The notes under the pieces were generated by a model. That model was not told the DNA's origin and searched no databases. It worked only from the letters and a program-made list of their open reading frames with translations. This document shows, one piece after another, positions 1 to 9,106 of a DNA stretch of 34,102 nt. The translations under genes and the position numbers were made by a program. The DNA is from Calocera cornea HHB12733 (taxonomy: Eukaryota > Basidiomycota > Dacrymycetes > Dacrymycetales > Dacrymycetaceae). The stretch is from positions 1 through 34,102 of the forward strand of contig KV424002.1 of assembly GCA_001632435.1 (NCBI GenBank), read 5' to 3'. Position 1 is the first letter of the stretch. Each line of letters starts with the position of its first letter.

Positions 1-1
1 G

Positions 2-1288
2 GAGAATCGGCCCTGGACCGGTAACTACGTTGGTGTATTGAGCGAGACTGTGCCTGAACGGGAAAGGGAGAAGTTGTACGCAGACATGATCCCTCTGCTG
101 CGCGAGTCGCCCAACGCAAAGTACCCCGTCTGCGACACGGATGAGTGGGTTAAGTGCAAGCTTGAGTACTTGATCGCCAATGCGCCGACCCCGCAGATCC
201 GGAAGGCGTTCCGCGTGAAGAAGGACACCCTTCGCCGCCGCGACGCGCTAAGGATGAACCAGCTGAAGAACAACACTCGCCAACACCCGCACCACAGGAA
301 GGCCAACCAAGTGGCTTGGAGCGAACATGGGGACCGGATGACGGCGGACGACATGACCGCTGCGGTTGCGATCAAGCCAGAAGGTCAGGGGAAAGCTTGG
401 GAGACTGTCGCTCGGATCCGTCCTTCCGTGCGCCAAACCGTCGTCGCGCTTGGAGATGGGGCAGCTGCACCCTACCTAGCGTCGTGGCATGGCGAACGGC
501 AAAGTGTGCCGGAGGCTGGCGTGTATGACTACCCTGGATACATGCCTGGAGCGGAAGTCGTGCCGATACCCATGCGTATCGGGGACGGCACCACATCCCA
601 ATCGCTGTTGAGGTCGCGTGAAGCTCTGAACGCCAAAGCCATGCCTCACAGGCTATCAGACCCGCTCTTTGCAGACCAGATCCCTCTGGAACTGCGAGAT
701 CATGCGCTAAAGTCAGCCGCTGGGGAAGACGCTGGACCGGTCCCGGAGATGCCTCATCGGCGGAGGGAGAGGGAGAAGGCGGAGGAGAAGGCGAGGGCTG
801 CAGAAGAGAAGGCGAGGCAGCAGGCGTGGGCGGCGGAGGAGAAGGCGAGGAAGGAGGAGGCCCAGAGAGCTGCGGAAGCGGCTATGTGGGATAAGCTTGC
901 GGAGGAGACAGCAAGCATGGCAGTCGACTCTGTGGGTGGTGTTACCCCGGCGCCAGGACCGCCCGCCGCCGCCTCCACACCGACATTGGCACCCGCATCG
1001 GCACCCGCACCCACACCCGCATCGGCACCCGCACCCACACCCGCACCCGCATCGGCACCCGCACCCACACCCGCACCCGCATCGGCACCCGCACCCGCAC
1101 CCGCCTTGCCTCAGCCAGCGCCGTCAGAGCAGCGTAGCGAGCTAGAAGCCAAGCCGTCGACGGAGCCACAGAAGGGGGCCAAGAAGTACTTGTGGAAGGA
1201 GTGGAAGGCGATGAAGGAACGGAAGAGGCAAGAGGGGTTGCTGCAGAGGACTGACGAGGCGGAGGGAGAGGAGCTGCGGCACAAATGA
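2..1288 (+). CDS. Hypothetical protein with coiled coil and Ala-Pro repeat, 5' partial
   Basis: The reading frame is open from the left edge (frame starting at base 2) to a TGA ending at 1288. The true start and any upstream exons lie outside the window, and no ATG opens it here. I do not recognise a named domain. The first ~230 residues look globular, with short motifs such as PVCDTDEWVKCKLEYLI and YDYPGYMPGAEVVPIP. They are followed by an Ala/Glu/Lys/Arg-rich helix likely to form a coiled coil (about 765-900), then a low-complexity Ala-Pro-Ser-Thr stretch encoded by a DNA minisatellite, and a basic, Lys-rich C-terminus. The Cys and Trp spacing does not match a zinc finger I know. It may belong to a repeat-associated family, since it lies tail-to-tail with the KDZ element, but that is inference. 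The frame is convincing because the alternatives are plain shadows of the Ala-Pro repeat. Confidence 0.55.
   Translation, partial: ENRPWTGNYVGVLSETVPEREREKLYADMIPLLRESPNAKYPVCDTDEWVKCKLEYLIANAPTPQIRKAFRVKKDTLRRRDALRMNQLKNNTRQHPHHRKANQVAWSEHGDRMTADDMTAAVAIKPEGQGKAWETVARIRPSVRQTVVALGDGAAAPYLASWHGERQSVPEAGVYDYPGYMPGAEVVPIPMRIGDGTTSQSLLRSREALNAKAMPHRLSDPLFADQIPLELRDHALKSAAGEDAGPVPEMPHRRREREKAEEKARAAEEKARQQAWAAEEKARKEEAQRAAEAAMWDKLAEETASMAVDSVGGVTPAPGPPAAASTPTLAPASAPAPTPASAPAPTPAPASAPAPTPAPASAPAPAPALPQPAPSEQRSELEAKPSTEPQKGAKKYLWKEWKAMKERKRQEGLLQRTDEAEGEELRHK
989..1104 (+). repeat. 30-bp coding minisatellite (Ala-Ser-Ala-Pro repeat)
   Basis: A GC-rich tandem array with blocks starting at ATCGGCACCCGC at 997, 1021, 1051 and 1081, of 24, 30, 30 and 24 bp. 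Each 30-bp unit encodes ten residues of the pattern A-S-A-P-A-P-T-P-A-P, so length changes in steps of 6 or 30 bp keep the frame. The array probably varies in length between strains. Confidence 0.85.
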
Positions 1289-1361
1289 GCTGCCCAGCAA
1301 GGAGGATACCCCTCCTGTATTTTCATTGTAATACCCGACTTATGTGTACAAGCTCTAATGC

Positions 1362-3634
1362 CTAATTGTCTCGAAACGAACTAGCGGGCCGTAGGTGGGG
1401 CTCATGTCCCCGGCGCCTCAAGTCCTCCACTGTCGCCTCGTTTTTGGCCATAATCACCTCGTCCAAGAAGAATTCGAACCGAATGGCACTCATTTCGCGA
1501 AGTTGCCCTTGGTACTTCCTCAGCCAGGCGTTGGCCTGTTCGCAGGCTGACGAGTTGAACGTCCACCGCTTGTTATCGACATCGTACAAATCGGGATACG
1601 CCGCGGGGTTGCAGTGCGTACTGCAGAAGACGTCTTCTTGGCTGTGCTTCGACTTGTAATGGAAGACATCGACGACGAGGGCAGTGTTCTTGAAATGGGC
1701 GGCTTCGGGGCGGTCTTGAAGCCAACGACGAAGGGAGCAGCTGTTGTCGAAGAACAGAACCTGCGGCATGGAGCGAATCATGGGGAATATCGACTTGAGG
1801 AACTTCTGCATGGTCGATCAGCCAGAACAACGGCTGACGGCAGTCTACACGTACCGCGACAGAGGATACGGACTCTGCACCGTAGAATGTGCCCCGGCCC
1901 ACGATAACGCCGCAGGGACGCACAACAAACTGTTCGTTGTGCGTCCGGTGCCGGCCAAACTGGGCGCGGACCTTCTTTCCAGGGGGCAGGGGATGGGGTA
2001 CGTCCCGACGCCGCTTCTTACTCGTCGGTTGGGTGGTCTCTTGTGTCCTGAGGTCGACACCAGCAGCCTGGACCTCCTCCAGCTCGCTAAGGCCGTCGTC
2101 CTCCGACTCGCTCCACTCGTCGCCGCTCAGGAGCTCGCCCACCTGACCAGGAGCAACGCGCGCTCGAAGATAAGCCTGCCGCCGCCGCTGGTTGAGAATG
2201 CCGAAGGACTGGCCAGATGACCGGTACGCATCCTCCCGAGCCACATGAGCAGGTTCCTCGCACGTCTGCATACCTGATCGAGCAGGTGCGCCGCAGCCTT
2301 GGACAATGCAGATTGCGTCGAGGTGCGCGTGGGTGAGGCAGTAGCGTGCCTTGGGGGTGGGGAGGGGGAGTGCGCAGTTGTGAACACGACAGCACGGCCG
2401 GCCTATCGCAAGACCGTCCGTGACCGCGCAGGTGAGGACGTCTGGCAGGAAGATGAGGGCCGAAAATGAAATCAATTGCTGCACTTACGTGGCTTGCCGT
2501 TGCGCTCGATGACCTTGGTGCACTCGCTGCACGTGTGAGCCCATTGGGGCTGTCCGTTTTGCGACATGAAGATGTTGCGCTGTTGCATGGCGTCCCTGAG
2601 GCGATCAGCTTGGTTGAGGGCCGTCTCGGGCAGCCGGAGGTTGGTGCCCTGCTTGCTGTGATGGAGCAGCAGGGAGTAGAGATCGAACAAGTCGGCGATC
2701 GACTCGCCGCGCAGGGGGGCTGGCTGGAAGGCGCCGAGAGATGGGGCGGGAGGCGAGGCCATGCTGGCATTAAAGATCTCTGCAATTGCAGAGGCTGATG
2801 CACTGGTGAGGAGAGTAAGGTGAGTAGAAGATCTTCGGGTGTCATGCGTCACGGCCGGGAGGGTGGTGCGGGCAGGGGAGAGCGTGAGGGACGTACTGGG
2901 CGTGGACAGTTTGGGAGCGGAACAGGTGACAGAGGCGGTCTTCGAAGACCATGTGCTTCTCGGCTTGGATGACGTGGGGCTGACCACCATAGTAGATACG
3001 AGCTTGGTCGCCAAGAGAGTCGTTCGCCCGGAAGTAGTTGAGGTGGTACGTGGCAGAGCAGGCCCGGCATCGGAGGGAGTGGAGGATGACGGGGACGGCA
3101 CCGTGGCCGAGGGTGTAGAGACCAGCGTAGTGCTGGTTTCGAAAGGTGAGTCTTGCTCGTGTGTGGTGCTGGAGGTAGTGGGGACAGTCGTCGCGAATAC
3201 AGACGCGGGTGGGGGGATAGAAGTGCTCAAACCCTGATAGAGCGTGAGTATAGATGGGGAGGTGAATGAGATGATGTGTTACCAAGGTCAAAGTCTTGAG
3301 CCTTTTGGGCAAGAACGTCGACAGCATCCAGCGCGGGGAACGTGAGCCGGGTGGGATCCTTGCTAGGGGCCCAAGCCGCGGGCGACAGGGCTGTCCAGAG
3401 AGAGTGAATCTGCTGGACAGTAGCCTGTAGGCCGTCGGCAAGGAAAGCAGTGATGGAGTGGGGTAACTCCGCGGGGGGGGTGTCGGCAGCGCCAGTATGC
3501 GTGATCTGTTGCCATGCAATGCGATTTTGCAGGCGCCGGGTGAGACTGAAGAACTGGGAAGCTTGGTCAACAGTGATGTTGGCCAGCTCCGTGCGGCGAC
3601 GCCAAAGTTGTTCGACAAGCTCGATGAGGAGCAT
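1362..3634 (-). CDS. KDZ transposon-associated CxC5/CxC6 cysteine-cluster protein
   Basis: Five exons join in phase into 677 residues: 3634-3283, 3233-2897, 2802-2489, 2441-1855 and 1805-1362. The introns are 47-94 nt with donors GTAACA, GTACGT, GTAAGT and GTACGT. The CxC5-type zinc-chelating cluster spans the exon 1-2 join (RVCIRDDCPHYLQHH, then a CRACSATYHLNYF motif). The CxC6-type cluster follows (HTCSECTKVI, then RPCCRVHNC). C-terminal motifs typical of this family as I recall it are FGRHRTHNEQF, GTFYGAESV, FFDNSCSLRRWL, ALVVDVFHYKSKH, STHCNPAAYPD and FNSSACEQANAWL. Such proteins accompany or form part of KDZ (Kyakuja-Dileera-Zisupton) DNA transposons in mushrooms. No stop or frameshift interrupts the model, so it looks young or functional. 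I could not identify terminal inverted repeats or a target-site duplication. The start ATG lies only 37 nt from a poly-G tract, so an N-terminal truncation is possible. Confidence 0.8.
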
Positions 3635-3670
3635 AGTGGAAAGTGATCCTAAGAGGTGGAGAGGGATCTA

Positions 3671-3687
3671 GGGGGGGGGGGGGGGCT

Positions 3688-3719
<32 letters not shown>

Positions 3720-3734
3720 GGGGGGGGGGGGGGG
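3671..3734 (+). repeat. Poly-G homopolymer tract
   Basis: Sixty-four bases are all G except CT at 3686-3687 and T at 3719. Runs of 15, 31 and 15 G could form G-quadruplexes on the plus strand. Runs this long are also a common place for sequencing or consensus error, so the exact length should not be trusted. Confidence 0.9.
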
Positions 3735-3996
3735 TCTATGGAGGTGGCCAGAGTAGTGTAGCTTGAGTAGGGGAGACTGTAGGACTGGCCTAGTGGCTAG
3801 CAACTGAGAGTAGCCAGCACGGCGTTGTTAGTCTTACAGTTAATTTTAACAATGGACCCTGACTCAGTGCCTTTGCAGTGTGAAGTGACCGGCTATGGGC
3901 CTGGACCGGCTCGGGTAGAGACGGAAGCAAGCGGGGGCAAACGGAGTTAAATTATGAGGGGCCTATGAACACTGCCACCCATAGCCCATAGGGCTT

Positions 3997-4022
3997 GCCC
4001 CAATACGCGGGTGTACTGGGGC
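3997..4022. repeat. Imperfect inverted repeat (hairpin)
   Basis: Arms GCCCCAATAC (3997-4006) and GTACTGGGGC (4013-4022) pair at nine of ten positions around a 6-base loop. It lies 166 bp upstream of the ADE5,7 ATG. It could be a terminator-like fold, a protein site, or the remnant end of a small mobile element. Nothing in the sequence decides between these. Confidence 0.6.
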
Positions 4023-4036
4023 AGAAGAAGCAGCAC

Positions 4037-4051
4037 CGCCCCTAAGGGGCG
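4037..4051. repeat. Short perfect inverted repeat in ADE5,7 upstream region
   Basis: Arms CGCCCCT and AGGGGCG flank a single A. The AGGGG/CCCCT cores resemble the stress-response element bound by Msn2/4-type C2H2 factors in yeast, here as an inverted pair. That role is inference. The palindrome itself is plain to see. Confidence 0.5.
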
Positions 4052-4187
4052 TGGCATGTGAACGCTTGTTCCGAGTCAGGGTCCGCCGGGGTCACGTTGG
4101 CCACCAAAATTTCCCGGTCGCCCCAGCGCACGGACCACGCCGCTCTCTCCCCCCCATCCCTCTCTACGAAAGAGACAGCAGGACGGG

Positions 4188-6684
4188 ATGGACAGCTTGC
4201 GCATCCTCATCGTCGGCGGCGGAGGCCGGGAGCACGCACTGGCCTGGAAGCTCGCCCAGAGCGACCTCGTCGACGTCATCTACGTCGCGCCCGGGAACGG
4301 GGGCACCCACGCTGCCAAAGCCGTCAATGTCGACATACCCGCGACGGACTTTAGCGCACTGCGCGACTTCGCGCTCAAGCACGATGTGCGCGTCCATATC
4401 TCCGAAGGATAGGGCGATGCTGACTGGCTGCAGGTCAACCTCGTCGTGCCCGGGCCCGAGCAGCCCCTCGTCGACGGCATCGAGCTCGTCTTCCGACGCG
4501 TCGGAATCCCCGTGTTCGGCCCCACCGCCTCCGCCGCGCGCATGGAAGGCTCCAAGGCGTTCTCAAAGGACTTCATGGCGCGGCACGGCATCCCCACGGC
4601 CGCGTTCCGCTCGTTCGCCGCCTCCGCCTACGCCGAGGCCTGCGCGTACGTGCAGGGATGCGGGCACAGGGTCGTGCTCAAGGCCTCGGGCTTGGCCGCG
4701 GGGAAGGGCGTGCTGCTCCCCGAGACTGTCGAGGACGCGCTGAAGGGCCTGGAGGAGATAATGGTCTCGAAGGTGTTTGGCGCCGCGGGCGAGCAGGTCG
4801 TCATCGAGGAGTACCTCGAGGGCCCCGAGCTCTCCGTCCTCGCCTTCTCAGACGGGTACACCGTCCTCCCCCTCCCGGCCGCGCAGGACCACAAGCGGAT
4901 CTCGGACGGTGACGTGGGCCCGAACACTGGGGGGATGGGCGCTTACGCGCCCGCCCCCGCCGCCACGCCCAGCATCATGCGGCGGATCCTGACGGAGGCG
5001 CTCGAGCCCACCATCGCGGGCATGAGGCGGGACGGGTACCCGTTCGTTGGGATGCTCTTCACAGGGTTCATCCTCACCGCCGGCGGGCCAAAGGTGCTAG
5101 AGTACAACGTCCGCTTCGGCGACCCGGAGACGCAGGCGCTGCTCTTGCTCCTGCAGGCGGATCTGGCGCGCGTGATGCTCGCGTGCGTCGAGCGCAGGCT
5201 GGACGCGCTCACACTCGATGTCAGGCCCGGCTTCGCCGTCTCCGTCGTCCTCGCGGCCAGAGGGTACCCGGGCAGCTACCCGAGTGGCGACGAGATCGCC
5301 ATCGGGGCTATGCCGGACGGCGCGCACGTGTTCCACGCGGGGACGGCGCGGAAGGGAGGCAAGGTGGTCACGGCCGGCGGGAGAGTGCTGGCCATTGCGG
5401 CGTATGGGGCGACGATCCCGGAGGCGCTGAAGCTGGCTTATGAGGGCGTCGGAAGGGTCATGTTCGAGGGGAGGACATTCAGGAGAGATATCGCGCATCG
5501 GTGCGTTCTCAAATGTGGTGCTACGGACGTATGTGCTGACAAGGGAGCAGGGCTCTGTCCACCGAGCAGCCGCAGGCCAACGGGCTCACCTACGCCCAAG
5601 CGGGCGTCTCGATCGACGCGGGCAACACGCTGGTCGAGCTCATCAAGCCTCTCGTCAAGTCCACGCGCCGGCCGGGCGCGGACGGGCTCATCGGCGGCTT
5701 CGGCGGGGTGTTCGACCTGGCCGCGACGGGCTTCCGGGACCCCTTACTCGTCGCGGGCACCGACGGCGTCGGGACCAAGCTGCGCGTCGCGCTCGAGGTG
5801 GGCAGGCACGACACCGTCGGCATCGACCTGGTCGCCATGAGCGTGAACGACCTGATCGTGCAGGGCGCGGAGCCGCTCTTCTTCCTGGACTACTATGGCT
5901 GTGCCAAGCTCGACCCTGCGACGGCCGCGAGCGTCGTCAAGGGGATTGTGGACGGGTGCTTGGACGCCGGGTGCACGCTCGTGGGCGGGGAGACGGCGGA
6001 GATGCCGAGCATGTATGCGGGTGGTGCGTACACCTGTCCACAACTCCTGACATGACCTCGCGCTCACTTGCTGTGTTAGACGACTACGATCTCGCGGGCT
6101 TCGCAGTCGGCGCAGTCGAGCGCAGCCTCCTGCTGCCCCGGCCAGACATCAAGCCCGGAGACGTGCTGCTCGGGCTCGCCTCCTCGGGGGTGCACTCGAA
6201 CGGCTTCTCCCTGATCCGGAAGATCGTGCAGCTCTCCGGTCTAGGCTTCTCCGACCGCACGCCGTGGGACAGCACGCTCACGCTGGGCGCCGAGCTGCTC
6301 AAGCCGACGCGCATCTACATCAGGCAGCTGCTCCCCGCCGTCCGGAAGGGCCTCATCAAGGGCATGTCGCACATCACCGGCGGCGGGTTCACGGAGAACA
6401 TCCCGCGCGTGCTGCCCAGCGGCACGGGGTGCACGCTCGACCTCAGTGCGTGGGCGAGGCCCAAGGTGTTCGGCTTCCTCAGCAAGGCGGGCAATGTGAG
6501 CGGGGAGGAGATGGCGAGGACGTTCAATAATGGCATTGGGATGGTGCTTGTTGTGGATGCTGCGCAGGTGGAAGAGGCGATCGCCAGCATCAAGCAGGCG
6601 GGGGAGAAGGAGGTGTACAAAATCGGGAGGATTACGAACACGCCGGGCGTGAAGTTGGAGCATCTGGAGGCGTGGGGCGTATAG
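4188..6684 (+). CDS. ADE5,7: Bifunctional phosphoribosylamine-glycine ligase / AIR synthetase
   Basis: This cytosolic enzyme carries out steps 2 (GARS) and 5 (AIRS) of de novo IMP synthesis. Four exons (4188-4385, 4434-5500, 5551-6023, 6080-6684) give 780 residues, the usual size of the fungal fusion. The GARS half (about 1-430) shows [22 protein letters not shown], the ATP-grasp loop [23 protein letters not shown] and the signature VRFGDPETQ. The AIRS half (about 437-780) shows [68 protein letters not shown] and [10 protein letters not shown]. The apparent stops near 4410, 5620 and 6053 are removed by introns of 48, 50 and 56 nt, each with a GTGCG donor, and all phases agree. ATG 4188 is chosen because [13 protein letters not shown] begins at the normal distance from the nucleotide-binding loop. 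No key residue appears to be missing. The gene is very GC-rich compared with the right half of the window. Confidence 0.97.
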
Positions 6685-6840
6685 GAACAGCTATGTTTGT
6701 ACTTGTATCGGCATTATAGATGATAACAATTACTACAACGTCCCTGGATATCCGGAAGATTCGAGTGGAGAGAACGCGGCTAGCGGAACGAAGTTCGTAC
6801 ATACGTAAGACATAATAACGCGACTGAACGCCGATAATGA

Positions 6841-8404
6841 TTAGCGTCCGGTCCAGCCTGTCACCAAATCACCGGCAACCACTCTTCCCCTTTTGATGGT
6901 TATCCTCCCGTAAGGCGGGCTGCAGACAGCGGTTCTGCAGTCGAAACAGCCGTCCAGTATGACAAGATTGGCTACGTCGCCCGAGCGCAGTAGAAGGGAC
7001 TGCGGGTGCGCACGCTTGCCCATGCCTGCCGCTGCCGCTGCATTAATCGTAACCATTCGGAGCAAGCTCTGGGCTTTTGCCTCAGACGGGTCCTCGGGGT
7101 CGTAGGGATTGAACAGTGCTGCCACCGTTGGAAGCGCAAGCGGATCCGTGTCCCATGGTGTCATGGGGCTCCCCGCATTTCTGTTGAAGTGGTCAACGCG
7201 ACGCTCTATAATGCTAGCAACCAGTCGCTCACTCGAAGGCTATGGAAGTATGCGCGTCAAGGTCCTTGACAAGCGACCCGTTTCCAGTCCCGAGTGCAGA
7301 AGCAACTGGTCGGGAGAGCGATTCTTCCGTCACATAGGGGAACCCAACAAAGTAAATCTCCCATCCCGCAACGGCTTCCGCGAGGCCGCTCTTGGGGGTC
7401 GGGTGCATGTCCGCCAGCCGTCCGTGATGAGCAATAGTCACCCGTAAAGGGAAGTTGGCGTGTGCGGGATCCCGCGAGTAGAAGTCGGAGTGAAAAGCAG
7501 GTCGTTTCTGAACTTCCTCGATCAGATCCATAACTCGTTCGTCTTCGGTGATGTCCAGATCCAGCTTGAACTCAGCGTCCACGCCATGTGTCTCCGCCAA
7601 GTCCAGTATATAATGAATGTTCATTATTGCTGCCATCTGATCTCCCTCGGTGAATGGAGCTGACCCAACAGCCCTCACACCCTCCTTGGATACCGCCCAC
7701 TGTAATAGCCGCTTCATTCCATGTGTATGATTCGGCATGAACCCTCGGTCCCGTTGACAATAGATAGGTTGGGAGGCGAAAGCGGAAAGACGGATATCGC
7801 AACGGCCTTCGAATTCCGTTTGAAGACCAAAGGCGGCATGTAAAGGAAGGTAGCCAACCATAGCGTCGACGTCCACTTGGGCGCGCACTGTGGTGACGCC
7901 GTGGGAGAGCGAAGCCTCGATGATCTGCCGGCCGCTCTGCGCGAGGGAGCTGAGCCGCACCAGCGCAGCAGCTCTTCTCTTCTGCTCATGCATCGGTATG
8001 CTACCTTCGATGTCGGATGTAGCCTTTCCAAACAGAAACTCGATGTCGGCGTCAGGGTCGATGAATGCTACTCCTCGAGGGGAGAAGAGGAGCTCGGAGC
8101 CATCGGGGTATCCCGAATGCTCTTCGCCGAAGAAAGCCTGCGATAGGTGGAGGTGCGCGTGCACAAGGCCAGGCAACACAAGGCTGCCTCCAGCATCGAT
8201 AACGATAAGATCATCGCTCTGACGACGAAGCTGTACGACTGGTGTGGGATTGTGAATATCGCGTCGCCGCAACCACAGCGGAGGGACAAGCGACCTCCTC
8301 GCCTGTTGGTCGACGGTAGTGATGCGGCAGGTCTCGGAGTCGCAAGTGATCTTAACCAGATTCTGGTTCCCAGCCACACGCGCGTTGTGGATGATGATGA
8401 TCAT
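6841..8404 (-). CDS. Cytosine-deaminase-like amidohydrolase, paralog 1
   Basis: Two exons (8404-7233 and 7180-6841, 52-nt intron, donor GTGAGC) encode 503 residues of the amidohydrolase superfamily, closest in layout to bacterial CodA-type cytosine deaminases. The beta-sandwich N-terminus leads to LVLPGLVHAHLHLSQ, with the metal HxH at H84/H86. SHGVTTVRAQVDVD, RVTIAHHGRL (H326) and a C-terminal ANLVILDG / RITIKRGRVV sandwich follow. Alignment by eye puts K280 (AEFKLDLD) where CodA has the metal ligand H214, and ENAGSPM where CodA has the ligand D313, so the usual active site is not complete. About 45 residues inserted after HLHLSQAFF replace two introns seen in paralog 2. No signal peptide is visible. 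It forms a tandem pair, same strand, with the gene at 9107-10725. The substrate is unknown and enzymatic activity is doubtful. Confidence 0.82.
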
Positions 8405-9106
8405 GGTGGGCGTAAGGAGGAGAGGGGACTGAATGGCAACTGCGCCAGGCGGCGCGCTTTATGTGAGGAAACCGCCGGCTTGTAGCCTGGCCTTGATCCG
8501 ATGTCCCCCGCGTCCCAACATCGTGGGCTAGGTAGCGTTATCCAGAGTCATGCAACGCGTTGACCCTCTCCACAAGATAGGAGTCACAAACACAAATAGG
8601 GTATCCCACCAATGAACGAACTATGCTTTCGGAAGCGTTGTTCAAGGTCAAGGGCAAGTTGTGCTGGCAGGCAATCAGTCGAGAGTGCCGAGTTCAGCAG
8701 TTGAGCACCGGGCGCCGATATGGCAAAACCATATTTACTCCACCTTACACGGGCCATTGTGATGGGAAAGCATGCCAGTGCCCCATTTGGGGGACAAGGG
8801 GGTGGTGATATGAAGGCGATCAGGGTTCCTCGCGGCTACGGGGTTATTCCCGCTAATCGTTCCGGGGTTGCGTCGCGAAACTTCCTTTCTGAACACTTTG
8901 CCGACGGCAATGCACCGCCTCATCGGTCCAACCCTACCTCATGTTGGCCTCAAGGCAACAATGACGTTCAAGCATGAGTTTGCGCTCAATTCTCCCTGAA
9001 AGGATATCACTACTGGTATAGCAGATTGTAGGAAGAATACTGAAGTCTCGAGGATATATATGATGGTGATATCAACAGAAGTAGGTTGAATGCAATCAGA
9101 TTCTGA
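8405..9106. other. Intergenic interval, upstream region of paralog 1
   Basis: No gene is supported. The minus strand just before ATG 8404 is pyrimidine-rich, and a CATAAAG element sits near 8460, about 50 bp upstream, so it could be a weak TATA-like box. The far end holds the 3' flank of paralog 2, with an AT-rich patch (GGATATATATGATGG near 9052-9066). Nothing else stands out. Confidence 0.5.

Larger units (their letters stand above)
3635..4187. other. Intergenic interval between KDZ-type gene and ADE5,7
   Basis: No gene is supported. The stretch holds a poly-G run and two hairpins (listed separately) and the upstream region and probable leader of ADE5,7. The last ~60 bases before the ADE5,7 ATG are rich in C and T (CTCTCTCCCCCCCATCCCTC at 4141-4160), as is common near fungal transcription starts. 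I see no clear TATA box. Confidence 0.6.

Noticed and set aside
942..1169. Minus- and other-frame open stretches rich in Val-Arg or His-Pro across the 5' gene
   Set aside because: They are translations of the Ala-Pro minisatellite in wrong frames and have no sequence complexity or start context.
4386..4433. In-frame stop and apparent frameshift in ADE5,7 near 4410, suggesting a pseudogene
   Set aside because: Removing a 48-nt GTGCGC...CTGCAG intron restores the exact family sequence [12 protein letters not shown], and later introns behave the same way.
8486..9106. Small plus-strand frames between the two amidohydrolase paralogs
   Set aside because: They are short, unlinked by splice signals and show no family motif. 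The interval serves as promoter and 3' flank.
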